Assembly (NCBI GenBank): GCA_002897715.1
Contig: BDUA01000028.1
Span: forward strand, 1-49,380
Origin: a bacterium BMS3Abin01
GTDB lineage: Bacteria > Actinomycetota > Thermoleophilia > BMS3ABIN01
Reading direction: 5' to 3'
Length of the DNA: 49,380 nucleotides
The notes below the pieces were generated by a model that saw nothing but the letters and a program-made list of their open reading frames with translations, searched no databases and had not been told where the DNA came from. Position numbers and translations under genes: made by a program. Positions 39,957 through 49,263 of the stretch are shown here, piece after piece. Numbering within the stretch: position 1 is the stretch's first letter; every line of letters begins with the position of its first letter.

Positions 39957-40298
39957 TCAGCCCCCGGATTCCTCTTCCGCTTGCGACTTGCCGCCGTTCT
40001 CCAGCAGGGAGATACGGTGTTCCAGCTGAGCCAGCTTCAGCTCGATCTCCTCCAGCCTGGCCGAGGAGGGCATCCCCATATCCTGCAGAGCCTTCTTCAG
40101 GCCGGAATCGATGTTGCCCCGGAAGGAGCGCGCCTCGTCCCGGGCTCGATCCACCAGTTCATCCATGGCCTTGCGTCTTTCATCGGTGGTGTCCTGGCCG
40201 CGCTTCATCAACTCGCCGGCGAAGGCTTCGGTCATGTCCAGGGTGAGCGACGCAGCGCCTATAGTGAGAAGAATGCTGCGTTCGATGAGGTTAGCCAA
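39957..40298 (-). CDS. Phasin-like coiled-coil protein
   Basis: 113 residues: N-terminal LIERSILLTIGAASLT, then FAGELMKRGQDT, RARDEARSF and a C-terminal heptad-like segment (MPSSARLEEIELKLAQLEHRISLLE). The pattern matches the small COG3937-type 'polyhydroxyalkanoate synthesis regulator phasin' proteins, many of which occur without PHA genes. The start is TTG 40298, chosen because AGGAGG is 9 bases upstream; the ATG at 40319 overlaps this site. Cotranscribed with the UbiB-like kinase. Confidence 0.78.
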   Translation of the reverse strand: MANLIERSILLTIGAASLTLDMTEAFAGELMKRGQDTTDERRKAMDELVDRARDEARSFRGNIDSGLKKALQDMGMPSSARLEEIELKLAQLEHRISLLENGGKSQAEEESGG

Positions 40299-40448
40299 CT
40301 CTGATCGCCTCCTACACATACTCGATGACCCGGTCCGGAATAAACCGGTATTTCCTTAACGGCATCGTGGAAAAAAAGATGAGCAAAGGTTACCGGTGTA
40401 TGGGATTGTACCCGGGAATCCCTCTGTTTGAACCTGGAGCGGGCTGCT

Positions 40449-42752
40449 TCAGGCGCGAGTGGCTTTGGCGCGAGTGCCTTTGGTCTTGCCGGGACGGTAG
40501 CGCTTCTCGCGCTCCTTCCAGAAGGTGAGCAGCGGCGCCGCCACAAAGATGGACGAATAAGTGCCGGAGGTGATACCCACCAACAGGGCGAAGGCGAAGT
40601 CCTTGAGCGTCTCGCCGCCGAAGATCAGCAGACAGGCTACCGGCATCAGCGTGGTGAGCGTAGTGATCATAGACCGGACGATGACCTCGGAGACGGACTT
40701 GTTCACCATATCGCCGTAAGTGCCACGGCGGGCCTTGGGCTGGTTCTCACGCACGCGATCGAAAACGATGATGGTATCGTACAGCGAATATCCCAGGATG
40801 GTCAGAACCGCCGCCACGGTGGCGGTAGTCACTTCCCGTCCGGTGAGGGAATAGACGCCGACGGTGATGATCAGGTCATGAACCAGCGCCGCGATGGTGG
40901 CCACGGCGAACTTGTACTCGAAGCGGAAGGATACATAGACGATGATCAGCAGCCAGGCGAAGATGATCGCCTGGATCATGGAGTTGACCACCTGCTTGCC
41001 GAAGGTGGGCCCGACGCTCTTCCATGACTTCTCGGCCACGCCGAAGGACCCATCCAGGGACGAGATAACGGCATCTTCCTCCTGATTGCTGAGCGACGGC
41101 AGTGTCACCTTGTAGCGGCCCTCACCGACAGTCTGGACCACGGCGTCGCTATTGCCGCCGGCGGCCACCACATCGCGCACGTCGCCGACGTTGGTATCCT
41201 TGTTGAAGCTCACCGTCAACTGGCTGCCGCTCTTGAAATCTATGCCCAGGTTGAGGCCCTTGGTGGAGAGGCTGAAGATGCTGACGATGATTATCAGGCC
41301 GGAGACGGTGAACCAGAGCACTTTCCTGTTGACGACATCGAAGGTGAACCATTGCTTGTCCTTCCCTTTCGACTTCAGTCCCATCAGGGTCGGGTTGTTG
41401 AACAGCTTCATGTTGGCCAGCAGGCTCAGCATGGCGCGGGTGGCCAGGATGGCGGTGAACATGCTGATTACAACGCCGATCATCAGGGTGAGGGCGAAGC
41501 CCTTGACCCCGGCCGTAGCCACCCAGAAGATGATGAAGGCGGTGATCAGCGTCACGGCGTTGGCGTCGAGGATGGTCCTGAAACCCTTGCTGTAGCCCGA
41601 GCCTACGGCGGAACGTATGGTCTTGCCGCTGCGCACCTCTTCCTTTATACGCTCAAAGATAACCACATTGGCGTCGGCGGCCATGCCCACGGTTAGGATC
41701 ATACCGGCGATGCCGGGAAGGGTGAGAGTGGCCGGACTCCAGGGATTGGTGAGCACAGCGTAAAAGAAGATGCCATAGAAGACCATGGCCAGCATCGCCA
41801 CCACACCCAGGAGCCGGTACCAGATGATCATGAAGATCATCACCAGAGCTATGCCGATGGCGGCGGCAATCAGCCCCTGCTTGAGCGAATCCTCTCCCAG
41901 GGTGGCGCTGATCTCACTCTTGTCGACGGTTACCAGCTCCACCGGCAGAGCGCCGGTCTGCAGCACCAGCACCGTATTCTGCACTTCCTTGAAGGGGATG
42001 TTGCCGGTGATCTCGGCGGAGTCGCTGTCTATCTTCTCCTTGACCGTGGGCGCCGACTGGATCTCGTCGTCCAGGACGATCGCCATCTGCTGTACGGTGC
42101 CGGTGATGGCGCCGGCGGTGGCCAGCTGTTCGGTCACCTCAGCAAAGCGCTTGGAGCCCTCGCTGGTGAACTGCATATTCACCTTGGCCCGGTTGAACTG
42201 GTCATAGCCGACGCTGGCGCCCTCCAGCGCGTCGCCGGTCATCAGCGGCTCACGGTCAACCACGTAAGGTGTCTGCACGGGCTGGCCCTGTTCATCGTGA
42301 ACGATCTCGCCCTTGTCATCGCGCTCCACCTGGTAAAGGACCTGCTTGCCCTCCGGCAACTGCTCCGCGGTGATGGTTCCCGCCCTGATCTGTTTGGTCA
42401 GGTCCTGGTCGACCTTTTTAAACTCCAGGATGGCGGTCTTGCCGATGAGATCCATGGCCTCATCCACGTCGGTGATGCCGGCCAGGCTCACGGATATCTG
42501 GTTGGTGCCCTGGCGGTTGATGGACGGCTCAGCCACACCCAGTTTATCCACGCGGTTGCGGATAATCAGTTCGGCCTGGTCCATCTTCTCGCTGTCCACG
42601 TCGCCCTGGGCCTGCAACACCACCTCGAGACCGCCCTGCAGGTCCAACCCCAGCCTGGTCTTCTGCGAAGGAGGGTAGATGAGGTAAACGGAAACAGCTA
42701 CCAGCGCCAGCATCACGCCGAGAATCAGGAGATTTTTCTGTCTGTCAGTCAA
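40449..42752 (-). CDS. secDF: Fused protein-export membrane protein SecDF
   Basis: 767 residues combining SecD (about 1-440) and SecF (about 475-750) in one chain, as in Bacillus. SecD features: LGLDLQGGLEVVL, the P1 periplasmic region with IIRNRVDKLGVAEP, and a MAADANVVIFERIKEE motif. SecF: GIDFKSGSQL and ILGYSLYDTIIVFDRVRE. Twelve hydrophobic segments are expected. It uses the proton-motive force to help release secreted proteins on the outside. The start is TTG. It is the last gene in the tgt-yajC-SpoIIE-P-loop-secDF run. Confidence 0.95.
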   Translation of the reverse strand: MTDRQKNLLILGVMLALVAVSVYLIYPPSQKTRLGLDLQGGLEVVLQAQGDVDSEKMDQAELIIRNRVDKLGVAEPSINRQGTNQISVSLAGITDVDEAMDLIGKTAILEFKKVDQDLTKQIRAGTITAEQLPEGKQVLYQVERDDKGEIVHDEQGQPVQTPYVVDREPLMTGDALEGASVGYDQFNRAKVNMQFTSEGSKRFAEVTEQLATAGAITGTVQQMAIVLDDEIQSAPTVKEKIDSDSAEITGNIPFKEVQNTVLVLQTGALPVELVTVDKSEISATLGEDSLKQGLIAAAIGIALVMIFMIIWYRLLGVVAMLAMVFYGIFFYAVLTNPWSPATLTLPGIAGMILTVGMAADANVVIFERIKEEVRSGKTIRSAVGSGYSKGFRTILDANAVTLITAFIIFWVATAGVKGFALTLMIGVVISMFTAILATRAMLSLLANMKLFNNPTLMGLKSKGKDKQWFTFDVVNRKVLWFTVSGLIIIVSIFSLSTKGLNLGIDFKSGSQLTVSFNKDTNVGDVRDVVAAGGNSDAVVQTVGEGRYKVTLPSLSNQEEDAVISSLDGSFGVAEKSWKSVGPTFGKQVVNSMIQAIIFAWLLIIVYVSFRFEYKFAVATIAALVHDLIITVGVYSLTGREVTTATVAAVLTILGYSLYDTIIVFDRVRENQPKARRGTYGDMVNKSVSEVIVRSMITTLTTLMPVACLLIFGGETLKDFAFALLVGITSGTYSSIFVAAPLLTFWKEREKRYRPGKTKGTRAKATRA

Positions 42753-42838
42753 GTATTGCCCGTTCCGCCTTTGTCATGAAACCAGCCTGCCGGATATGAA
42801 CAGGCCAGCGAAAAGCATAAGTCATCTGCATTAGGGTG

Positions 42839-43234
42839 TCAAAAACCGGACTCCAGTTCCTTTATCGCCTTCATCAGCAACTCCTCCGGTTCCAGACCAT
42901 CCGTGCTGATGTGGATGTCGGCCCGATCCCGCGCCAACTTGAGCCGCTGCCGCTGCCGGGCAAGCTGGCCGGGTTCCCAACCCGTCTGCCTGCGCCGCGC
43001 CACGGTGCCGTCCGCCGTTTCCAGGTAGATGACGATATCCGGCCGGCTGCGCGCGAACAGGTCGGGCACCAGTGAATGTTCCTGGGAAACGGAACGGGCT
43101 TCGTAGCCCAGCTGTTTCAGCCCTTCCGACAGCAGCGTCTTGCCGGAGCCGCATACACCGACGATGGTGACGGTCTTCTGCCGGCGGCGGCCGTCAAGCT
43201 CCCGTTGCTCCTTTGAGTCTTGCAGTTCAGCCAT
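42839..43234 (-). CDS. Small P-loop NTPase / nucleotide kinase-like protein
   Basis: 131 residues with Walker A GVCGSGKT at about 26-33 and the start of a kinase-like core (LSEGLKQLGYEARSVSQEH, SRPDIVIYLETADGTVARRR). It resembles small adenylate- or shikimate-kinase-like proteins but the target is not clear. The ATG at 43234 is used, since AGGGGG lies 8-9 bases upstream; a TTG at 43243 is also in frame. It is placed between the SpoIIE phosphatase and secDF; with the phosphatase it may form a regulatory pair, which is inference only. Confidence 0.68.
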   Translation of the reverse strand: MAELQDSKEQRELDGRRRQKTVTIVGVCGSGKTLLSEGLKQLGYEARSVSQEHSLVPDLFARSRPDIVIYLETADGTVARRRQTGWEPGQLARQRQRLKLARDRADIHISTDGLEPEELLMKAIKELESGF

Positions 43235-43247
43235 GCCGCACAACCCC

Positions 43248-43973
43248 CTACAACGGGTACCTCACCCACATCTCCCGGATCTGCCTGTCCTCCGTCCGGC
43301 GCGATATCTTGAGCACTACCACGCTTATATCATCCGCGGGACGCTGCTGGTCACGCTCCACCGCCCGCCCCAGGATCTTCCGGCTTATCTCGCTGACGGG
43401 TTGCCGGGACAGGCCCTCCGCCAGGCCGGTCAGTTCGCCTATCTTCATCCGCCGGCCGCGGCCGCGGCCGGCGGAGAGGATACCATCGGAGAAGGCCACC
43501 ACGGTGCGCGGGATCATTAACGGGAACTGCTCCACGTGCGGTTTGATCATCCGCTGGGTGCCGATGGGGCTGGAATCCGCGTCCAGCACTACCTGTTCCG
43601 GAGCCTGTTCCTCACCTTCGCCTCCCGGTAGCACCAGCACCGGGCAGTTGGAGTTGCGTGACACCAGTAACTGTCCGTGGTTGGTATCGGCGGAGATAAT
43701 GGTCAGCGTCGCCGATACCTGGGCCCGCCGCCTCGCGTAAAGCGCATCGTGTACCGCCCGGGCCACGGCGCCATCGCGGGCGCCGTCGGCGATGAGCGAT
43801 ATCGCCTTGGAGACGACAAAGGAGCTTATCGCCTTCGCCGCTTCGCCCGAGCCCTGGCCGTCGGAGAGGACCACGCTCAGACCGCCCGTGGGCCGTTCCG
43901 TGATCTCCACCGAATCACCGCTCGGTGATACGCCGAACTTATCTATTTTGCTGACGGCGATATCGAGCTGCAA
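43248..43973 (-). CDS. SpoIIE-type PP2C serine phosphatase
   Basis: 241-residue PP2C-like domain without sensor domains. VVLSDGQGSGEAAKAIS and VAFSDGILSAGRG hold the metal-binding aspartates, and QRPADDISVVVLK is the usual final motif with paired aspartates. Such phosphatases act on anti-sigma-factor antagonists or on Ser/Thr kinase targets. The start is TTG with AAGG in front. It is unusual to find it in the yajC-secDF operon. No RsbW-type kinase or STAS protein is visible nearby. Confidence 0.88.
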   Translation of the reverse strand: MQLDIAVSKIDKFGVSPSGDSVEITERPTGGLSVVLSDGQGSGEAAKAISSFVVSKAISLIADGARDGAVARAVHDALYARRRAQVSATLTIISADTNHGQLLVSRNSNCPVLVLPGGEGEEQAPEQVVLDADSSPIGTQRMIKPHVEQFPLMIPRTVVAFSDGILSAGRGRGRRMKIGELTGLAEGLSRQPVSEISRKILGRAVERDQQRPADDISVVVLKISRRTEDRQIREMWVRYPL

Positions 43974-43979
43974 GCCTTC

Positions 43980-44381
43980 CTATCCCTCGTCTTCCCCGGA
44001 GTCCTCTTCGCCCTTCTCGTTTTCCTCTTCATAATCCTCTTCGTAATCCTCTTCCTCCTCCTCGAAATCCTCCGCGTTCACCACGCGGGCTATGGAGCTC
44101 TTCGCCATCTTGATCTCGGTCTTCCTGGCTATCTCCATGATCACATTTTCCGCGTCCACCCGCTTGATGGTACCGAAAAGTCCACCGGCGGTCATGACCT
44201 CGTCGCCCTTCTTCACCGAAGACACCAGTTCCCGGTGGGCTTTCTTCTGCTTCTGCCCCGGCCTGATAAGCAGGAAATAGAAGACGGCGATGAACACAGC
44301 GATGATGATGAAGGTCATATAACGACTGGCGCCCTGAGCAGACTCCTCCTGGGCTACAATCAACATCCACGATGGAACCAA
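43980..44381 (-). CDS. yajC: Preprotein translocase accessory protein YajC
   Basis: 133-residue SecDF-YajC complex subunit. One helix (about 22-40, YMTFIIIAVFIAVFYFLLIRP) with the signature RPGQKQKKAHRELVSSVKKGDEVMTAGGL, then KSSIARVV. The C-terminal about 35 residues are almost all Glu, Asp and Gly (the segment from AEDF to DEG), an unusually acidic tail. The start is TTG with AAAGGAG 5 bases upstream. It lies 22 bases after tgt. Confidence 0.93.
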   Translation of the reverse strand: MVPSWMLIVAQEESAQGASRYMTFIIIAVFIAVFYFLLIRPGQKQKKAHRELVSSVKKGDEVMTAGGLFGTIKRVDAENVIMEIARKTEIKMAKSSIARVVNAEDFEEEEEDYEEDYEEENEKGEEDSGEDEG

Positions 44382-44402
44382 GGTTGCTCCTTTCCTTCGA
44401 AT

Positions 44403-45611
<1,209 letters not shown>

Positions 45612-45682
45612 TTATGATACGGATGCCGAATTGATGGACGACAGGGCGCTGCAAGACAGGGACTCGGTAGGCGGGCAGAGCG

Positions 45683-46039
45683 ATGGCTGACAAGACAAGG
45701 TCTTACAATCCGGTTAAGCCGGTCAGGAATATGGGTAAGTGCGCTCAGGGAAACCCTGTGGTCGGCACCCAGATCAAGACCAAGCCGATAAAGGTCCTGG
45801 TAACTACCGATGATTACGAGATCGAGGGCTTCATGCATATCAAGCCCGGTGGCTACCAGTCACGGGTCAGCGATCTGCTGAACGCCAAGGAACTCCACTA
45901 TGTGCCCATCACCCATGCCGTGTTCCGCAAGCTCCGGCATCCGGACGAGCCGTCCCGCAAGACGGCTACGCTGATACTCAGGCTGGACACCATCAAGATG
46001 GTGGTCCCCCTTGATGCCGGTGACGATCCAGAATTCTGA
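45683..46039 (+). CDS. Small conserved protein of unrecognised family (paralogue B)
   Basis: 118 residues; homologous to the small protein at 9475-9741. The shared core is EIEG, HIK, RVSDLLNA, VPITHA and TIKMVVP. Paralogue B has an N-terminal extension of about 35 residues with basic character (MADKTRSYNPVKPVRNMGKC) and a short C-terminal DAGDDPEF. The ATG follows GGGCAGAGCG. It is the only + strand gene between tgt and queA, so it may be an insertion between the two queuosine groups. Function is unknown. The pattern suggests a small beta-rich protein. Confidence 0.7.
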   Translation: MADKTRSYNPVKPVRNMGKCAQGNPVVGTQIKTKPIKVLVTTDDYEIEGFMHIKPGGYQSRVSDLLNAKELHYVPITHAVFRKLRHPDEPSRKTATLILRLDTIKMVVPLDAGDDPEF

Positions 46040-46081
46040 CGCTCCGGCCTGAAGCAGCCGCCCCGCGCCCGGCAGTCCCCT

Positions 46082-47116
46082 TTATAACAGCATCATGGCG
46101 TCGCCGAAACTGTAGAAACGGTACTCCCGCCGGATAGCCTCCTGGTACAGCCGCCGTGTCTCCGGCACGCCGGCAAAGGCCATCACCAGCGCCAGCAGCG
46201 TTGAACGGGGCAGATGGAAATTGGTCAGCAGCACATCCACCGCACGGAACTCGTGTCCCGGAGTGATGAACAGCCCCGTCTCCCCTTCCAGCGGGCCCCG
46301 GGGCTCGCCGAAGACCGTCTCCAGCACGCGCACCGTGGTAGTGCCCACGGCTATCACCCGCCCGCCCCGGTCCCGCGCCTCCCTTATCGCCTGGTACGAC
46401 TCCGGCAGCAGGCGGTACCGTTCCCGGTGAATGCGGTGCAGCTCCAGCTCATCCTCCTCCACCGGCCGGAAGGTATCGAGGCCGATGTCCAGCGTCAGGG
46501 GGGCCAGGGCCACACCGGCGCCCCTTATCCTCCCGATCAGCTCCGGCGTGAAATGGAGACCGGCTGTGGGCGCTGCTGCCGAACCGGGCGCCCGCGCGTA
46601 GACCGTCTGGTACTTCTCCGGCTCCTTCAGTTCCTCGTGGATATAGGGCGGCAACGGCATCTCGCCTACCCGTTCCAGCAGGGCCTCGGTGCTGGTTCCA
46701 CTCAGGTTCTTCACCAGCCACCTGCCGCCGCCCAGGTTCTCCATGAGCTGGAAAACATTCCTTGCGCTTCCGGCCGCCTCCCCTTTCTCCAGCCGCAGAA
46801 GCATCTCCGGTCTGAGCCTGGCCGAAGGACGCGCCAGCGCCTCCCATACCTCACCGCGGTGACGCCTGAGGAACAGCAGCTCGACGCGGCCGCCGGTAGG
46901 CTTGACGGCGAACACGCGGGCCCGGATGACCCGGGAGTCGTTGTAGACCAGGATATCGGCGGGTCTAAGGCGCGCCAGCAGGTCGGGGAAGCCGCCATGC
47001 TCCACGACATCGCGGTGGCGGTCGTAGATGAGCAGGCGACTCCTGTCCCTGGGTACAACCGGATGCTGGGCGATCAGCCCCGGCGGCAGTTCGTAGTCCA
47101 GCTGTGCGGTCAGCAT
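46082..47116 (-). CDS. queA: S-adenosylmethionine:tRNA ribosyltransferase-isomerase QueA
   Basis: Adds the ribosyl group of SAM to preQ1-tRNA to give epoxyqueuosine. 344 residues from ATG 47116, whose GAGGG lies 4-5 bases upstream; the frame is open further. Family motifs: YELPPGLIAQHPV, YNDSRVIRARVF, YARAPGSAAAPTAGLHF and FHLPRSTLLALVMAFAG. It follows queH by 7 bases. Confidence 0.96.
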   Translation of the reverse strand: MLTAQLDYELPPGLIAQHPVVPRDRSRLLIYDRHRDVVEHGGFPDLLARLRPADILVYNDSRVIRARVFAVKPTGGRVELLFLRRHRGEVWEALARPSARLRPEMLLRLEKGEAAGSARNVFQLMENLGGGRWLVKNLSGTSTEALLERVGEMPLPPYIHEELKEPEKYQTVYARAPGSAAAPTAGLHFTPELIGRIRGAGVALAPLTLDIGLDTFRPVEEDELELHRIHRERYRLLPESYQAIREARDRGGRVIAVGTTTVRVLETVFGEPRGPLEGETGLFITPGHEFRAVDVLLTNFHLPRSTLLALVMAFAGVPETRRLYQEAIRREYRFYSFGDAMMLL

Positions 47117-47123
47117 GGTTCCC

Positions 47124-47669
47124 TCACCGGCGGACCCGCTGCCTTGCCGCCTCCTGCTCACTGAAGACGCAGCCGCAGTATTTCTGGCGGTACAGGCCCG
47201 CCTCCCGGGACAGCTCGATGCTGCGGCGGAAACGCGGCCTCAGGTCGCGATAGGCGAACTCGATGCCCGACCCGGCCGCCGCCGCTTCCCCTTCCTCCCT
47301 GATGATCCCGTGCTCCTGCCAGGGGCTGATGGACAGCGTGGTGCTGAAGGCGTCGAAACCGCCGGCCGCCGCCAGCGAGGCGGTGTGCCGCAGCCTCTGG
47401 CCGATGCACATGCGGCAACGTTCTCCCTTCTCCTGGTTGCCGACGATCTGCTTCAGCCAGTCGGCGATGTCGTACCGGGGCTCGCCGATGAGCGGCAGGT
47501 CTATTTTGCCGGCATAGGCCAGCAGGGTCTCATAACGGCGCTGATGTTCGCTGAAAGGGTGGATATTGGGATTGAAATAGACACCGGTAACGCCGGCGTC
47601 CTCCAGCCGCCACGTTTCGATTGTGGCCGTCGAGCAGGGAGCGCAGCAGATGTGGAGAAGTAATTTCAT
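47124..47669 (-). CDS. queH: Epoxyqueuosine reductase QueH (DUF208)
   Basis: Non-cobalamin iron-sulfur enzyme reducing epoxyqueuosine to queuosine, the last step, distinct from the B12-dependent QueG. 181 residues beginning MKLLLHICCAPCST, with CRMCIGQRL and the C-terminal YCGCVFSEQE. The cysteine sets match the QueH [4Fe-4S] and additional metal ligands. The start at ATG 47669 is preferred over TTG 47684. With queA it completes a two-gene block; tgt is about 1.6 kb further along the minus strand. Confidence 0.93.
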   Translation of the reverse strand: MKLLLHICCAPCSTATIETWRLEDAGVTGVYFNPNIHPFSEHQRRYETLLAYAGKIDLPLIGEPRYDIADWLKQIVGNQEKGERCRMCIGQRLRHTASLAAAGGFDAFSTTLSISPWQEHGIIREEGEAAAAGSGIEFAYRDLRPRFRRSIELSREAGLYRQKYCGCVFSEQEAARQRVRR

Positions 47670-47770
47670 GGCCCCGGAACTCAAAGTCTAGCAAAAGCCG
47701 GCGGCGTCTTGGCGGTTTTGACATTGCCATCACGATACTTTACTCTCGGCCAGGCAAGGATATTCCCCTG

Positions 47771-48871
47771 ATGAACAGATTCATACCAAGCCTCAAATCC
47801 CCTCAAGCGTGGATGATATTCGGTTTAATCGCCCTGCTGGCCGGCTCGCTGGCTTTCGTGGGCTGGGCTGTTTACGATTCCCGTAAAGGCACGCCGGCGG
47901 TGCCGGTGGAAACGGTCGCCGCAGAAGAACCCGCGCCGGTCATTGAGCCGCCGCCACCGCCGCCCGAGTATTACTGCCCCCTGGATGGAGCCGAATACGA
48001 GGATCGGGCGATGACACTAAAAAGGCCCGTAGTGGTACAGGTGGACAACGCCCCGGGGGCCCGGCCCCAGTCCGGCCTGGGCCTGGCGGATGTCGTCTAT
48101 GAGGGCATGGCCGAGGGCCAGATCACCCGCTTTACGGCGGTGTTCGGTTGCCGTGACGCGGAAGTGGCGGGACCGGTCCGCAGCGCCAGGCTGATCGACC
48201 TGGAACTGGTCCCCGAGTATCAGGCGTTGCTGGCCAACTCCGGAGCCAGCACCGGCGTTATCAACGCCCTGGCGGCGGCCCCCGATGTGGCCAATATCGA
48301 TCAAGGCTCGTACCCGGCAGCCTTCTGGCGCGTCGCCGACCGCTACGCCCCTCACAACCTCATGACCAGCACCGGCCTCGTCCGCCAGGTGGCGGCCGCG
48401 GCCGGCTATGCGGACCAGGTGGAGCTTGCGGGATACTCCTTCAAGTCCGACGCCCCGGTGGCGGCTCCCCTGGGCAGCATATCCATCCCTTATTCCCCCT
48501 GGGCCGATGTGGGCTACACCTATGACGCCACCACCAACAGCTGGCTGCGCACCCAGGACGGCATAGCCCACATCGACACACTTACGGGCACCCAGCTGTC
48601 GGCCAAAAACGTCATCATCCAGTACGTACCGGTCTACGAGAGCGACATCATGGAGGACGCCAACAATTACGGCCTGATCTTCCAGCTTACCGGCAGCGGC
48701 AAGGCGCTCATCTTCCAGGACGGCAAGGTGATAAGCGGCACCTGGAGCAGGACCGCCAAGGATTCCATCACCTCATACATCGATGACAGCGGCACCAACA
48801 TCCGGCTCAACCGTGGCACCACCTGGATCCAGCTGGTGCCGACGGACTTCCCATCGGTGGCGTGGGGATAG
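47771..48871 (+). CDS. DUF3048 (YerB-like) membrane-anchored protein
   Basis: 366 residues. An N-terminal transmembrane or signal-anchor helix (about 15-38, AWMIFGLIALLAGSLAFVGWAVY) is followed by an outside Pro-rich linker (EPAPVIEPPPPPPEYYCPLDG). The two-part DUF3048 body contains KRPVVVQVDNAPGARPQSGLGLADVVYEG, GPVRSARLIDLEL and, near the end, GTWSRTAKDS and NRGTTWIQLVP. The upstream frame reaches 47621, but ATG 47771 has AAGGA 11 bases before and begins the helix. YerB proteins have been linked to the cell envelope; molecular function is not known. Confidence 0.85.
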   Translation: MNRFIPSLKSPQAWMIFGLIALLAGSLAFVGWAVYDSRKGTPAVPVETVAAEEPAPVIEPPPPPPEYYCPLDGAEYEDRAMTLKRPVVVQVDNAPGARPQSGLGLADVVYEGMAEGQITRFTAVFGCRDAEVAGPVRSARLIDLELVPEYQALLANSGASTGVINALAAAPDVANIDQGSYPAAFWRVADRYAPHNLMTSTGLVRQVAAAAGYADQVELAGYSFKSDAPVAAPLGSISIPYSPWADVGYTYDATTNSWLRTQDGIAHIDTLTGTQLSAKNVIIQYVPVYESDIMEDANNYGLIFQLTGSGKALIFQDGKVISGTWSRTAKDSITSYIDDSGTNIRLNRGTTWIQLVPTDFPSVAWG

Positions 48872-48894
48872 GACCCGGGCGCTGCCTGCCGGGC

Positions 48895-48931
48895 GTGCAC
48901 AGTGCACAGGCGTGCACAGGGGACCGTGCAC
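48895..48931. repeat. Four GTGCAC short repeats
   Basis: GTGCAC occurs four times at 48895, 48902, 48912 and 48926, each followed by AG. The self-complementary hexamer cluster begins 24 bases after the DUF3048 stop and leads directly into a GGGGACGCTCC repeat. Confidence 0.6.
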
Positions 48932-48933
48932 AG

Positions 48934-49066
48934 GGGGACGCTCCTAACTTACTAAACTTCGTTTCAATATCAAGATCCTGGGCCAGCCCGGCCTCCCCCG
49001 TAAGTTCAACAAGTTAGGAGCGTCCCCTGGCACTGCCCGTAAGTTCAACAAGTTAGGAGCGTCCCC
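48934..49066. repeat. Imperfect 25-bp inverted repeats with tandem 39-bp units
   Basis: GGGGACGCTCCTAACTT (48934-48950) recurs in perfect inverted form at 49011-49027 and 49050-49066. With the next 8 bases the repeat is an imperfect 25-mer. The two right-hand copies sit in perfect 39-bp tandem units (48997-49035 and 49036-49074). This resembles REP-like or minor mobile-element termini, possibly of a Y1-transposase type, with no transposase of that type visible. Confidence 0.7.
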
Positions 49067-49074
49067 TGGCACTG

Positions 49075-49263
49075 CCCACTAACACCCTGGGCCGCTGGGT
49101 CAGGCAGGCTGATATCGACGAGGGCAAGGCCCAGGGCCTAACCAGCGACGAGAAGGAGGAGCTGAGAAGGCTCCGCCGCGAGAACAAGCTCCTTCGGGAG
49201 GAGAAGGAGATACTGCGCAAGGCCTCGCTTTTCTTCGCCCGGGAGACCGATCGGCAACGATGA
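49075..49263 (+). pseudogene. IS3-family transposase OrfA, 5'-truncated
   Basis: About 62 codons of Orf[17 protein letters not shown], then a leucine-zipper-like stretch [19 protein letters not shown] and the ending [10 protein letters not shown], followed by TGA. OrfA normally has about 25-35 more residues with a helix-turn-helix before NTLGRW. Here the homology begins right at the end of the second 39-bp repeat, and the frame has a TAG at 49054-49056. So the 5' end has been lost or replaced by the repeat DNA. Confidence 0.8.

Noticed and set aside
48895-49066. CRISPR-like array
   Set aside because: Repeats are too short or directly tandem without unique spacers; no cas gene in the window.
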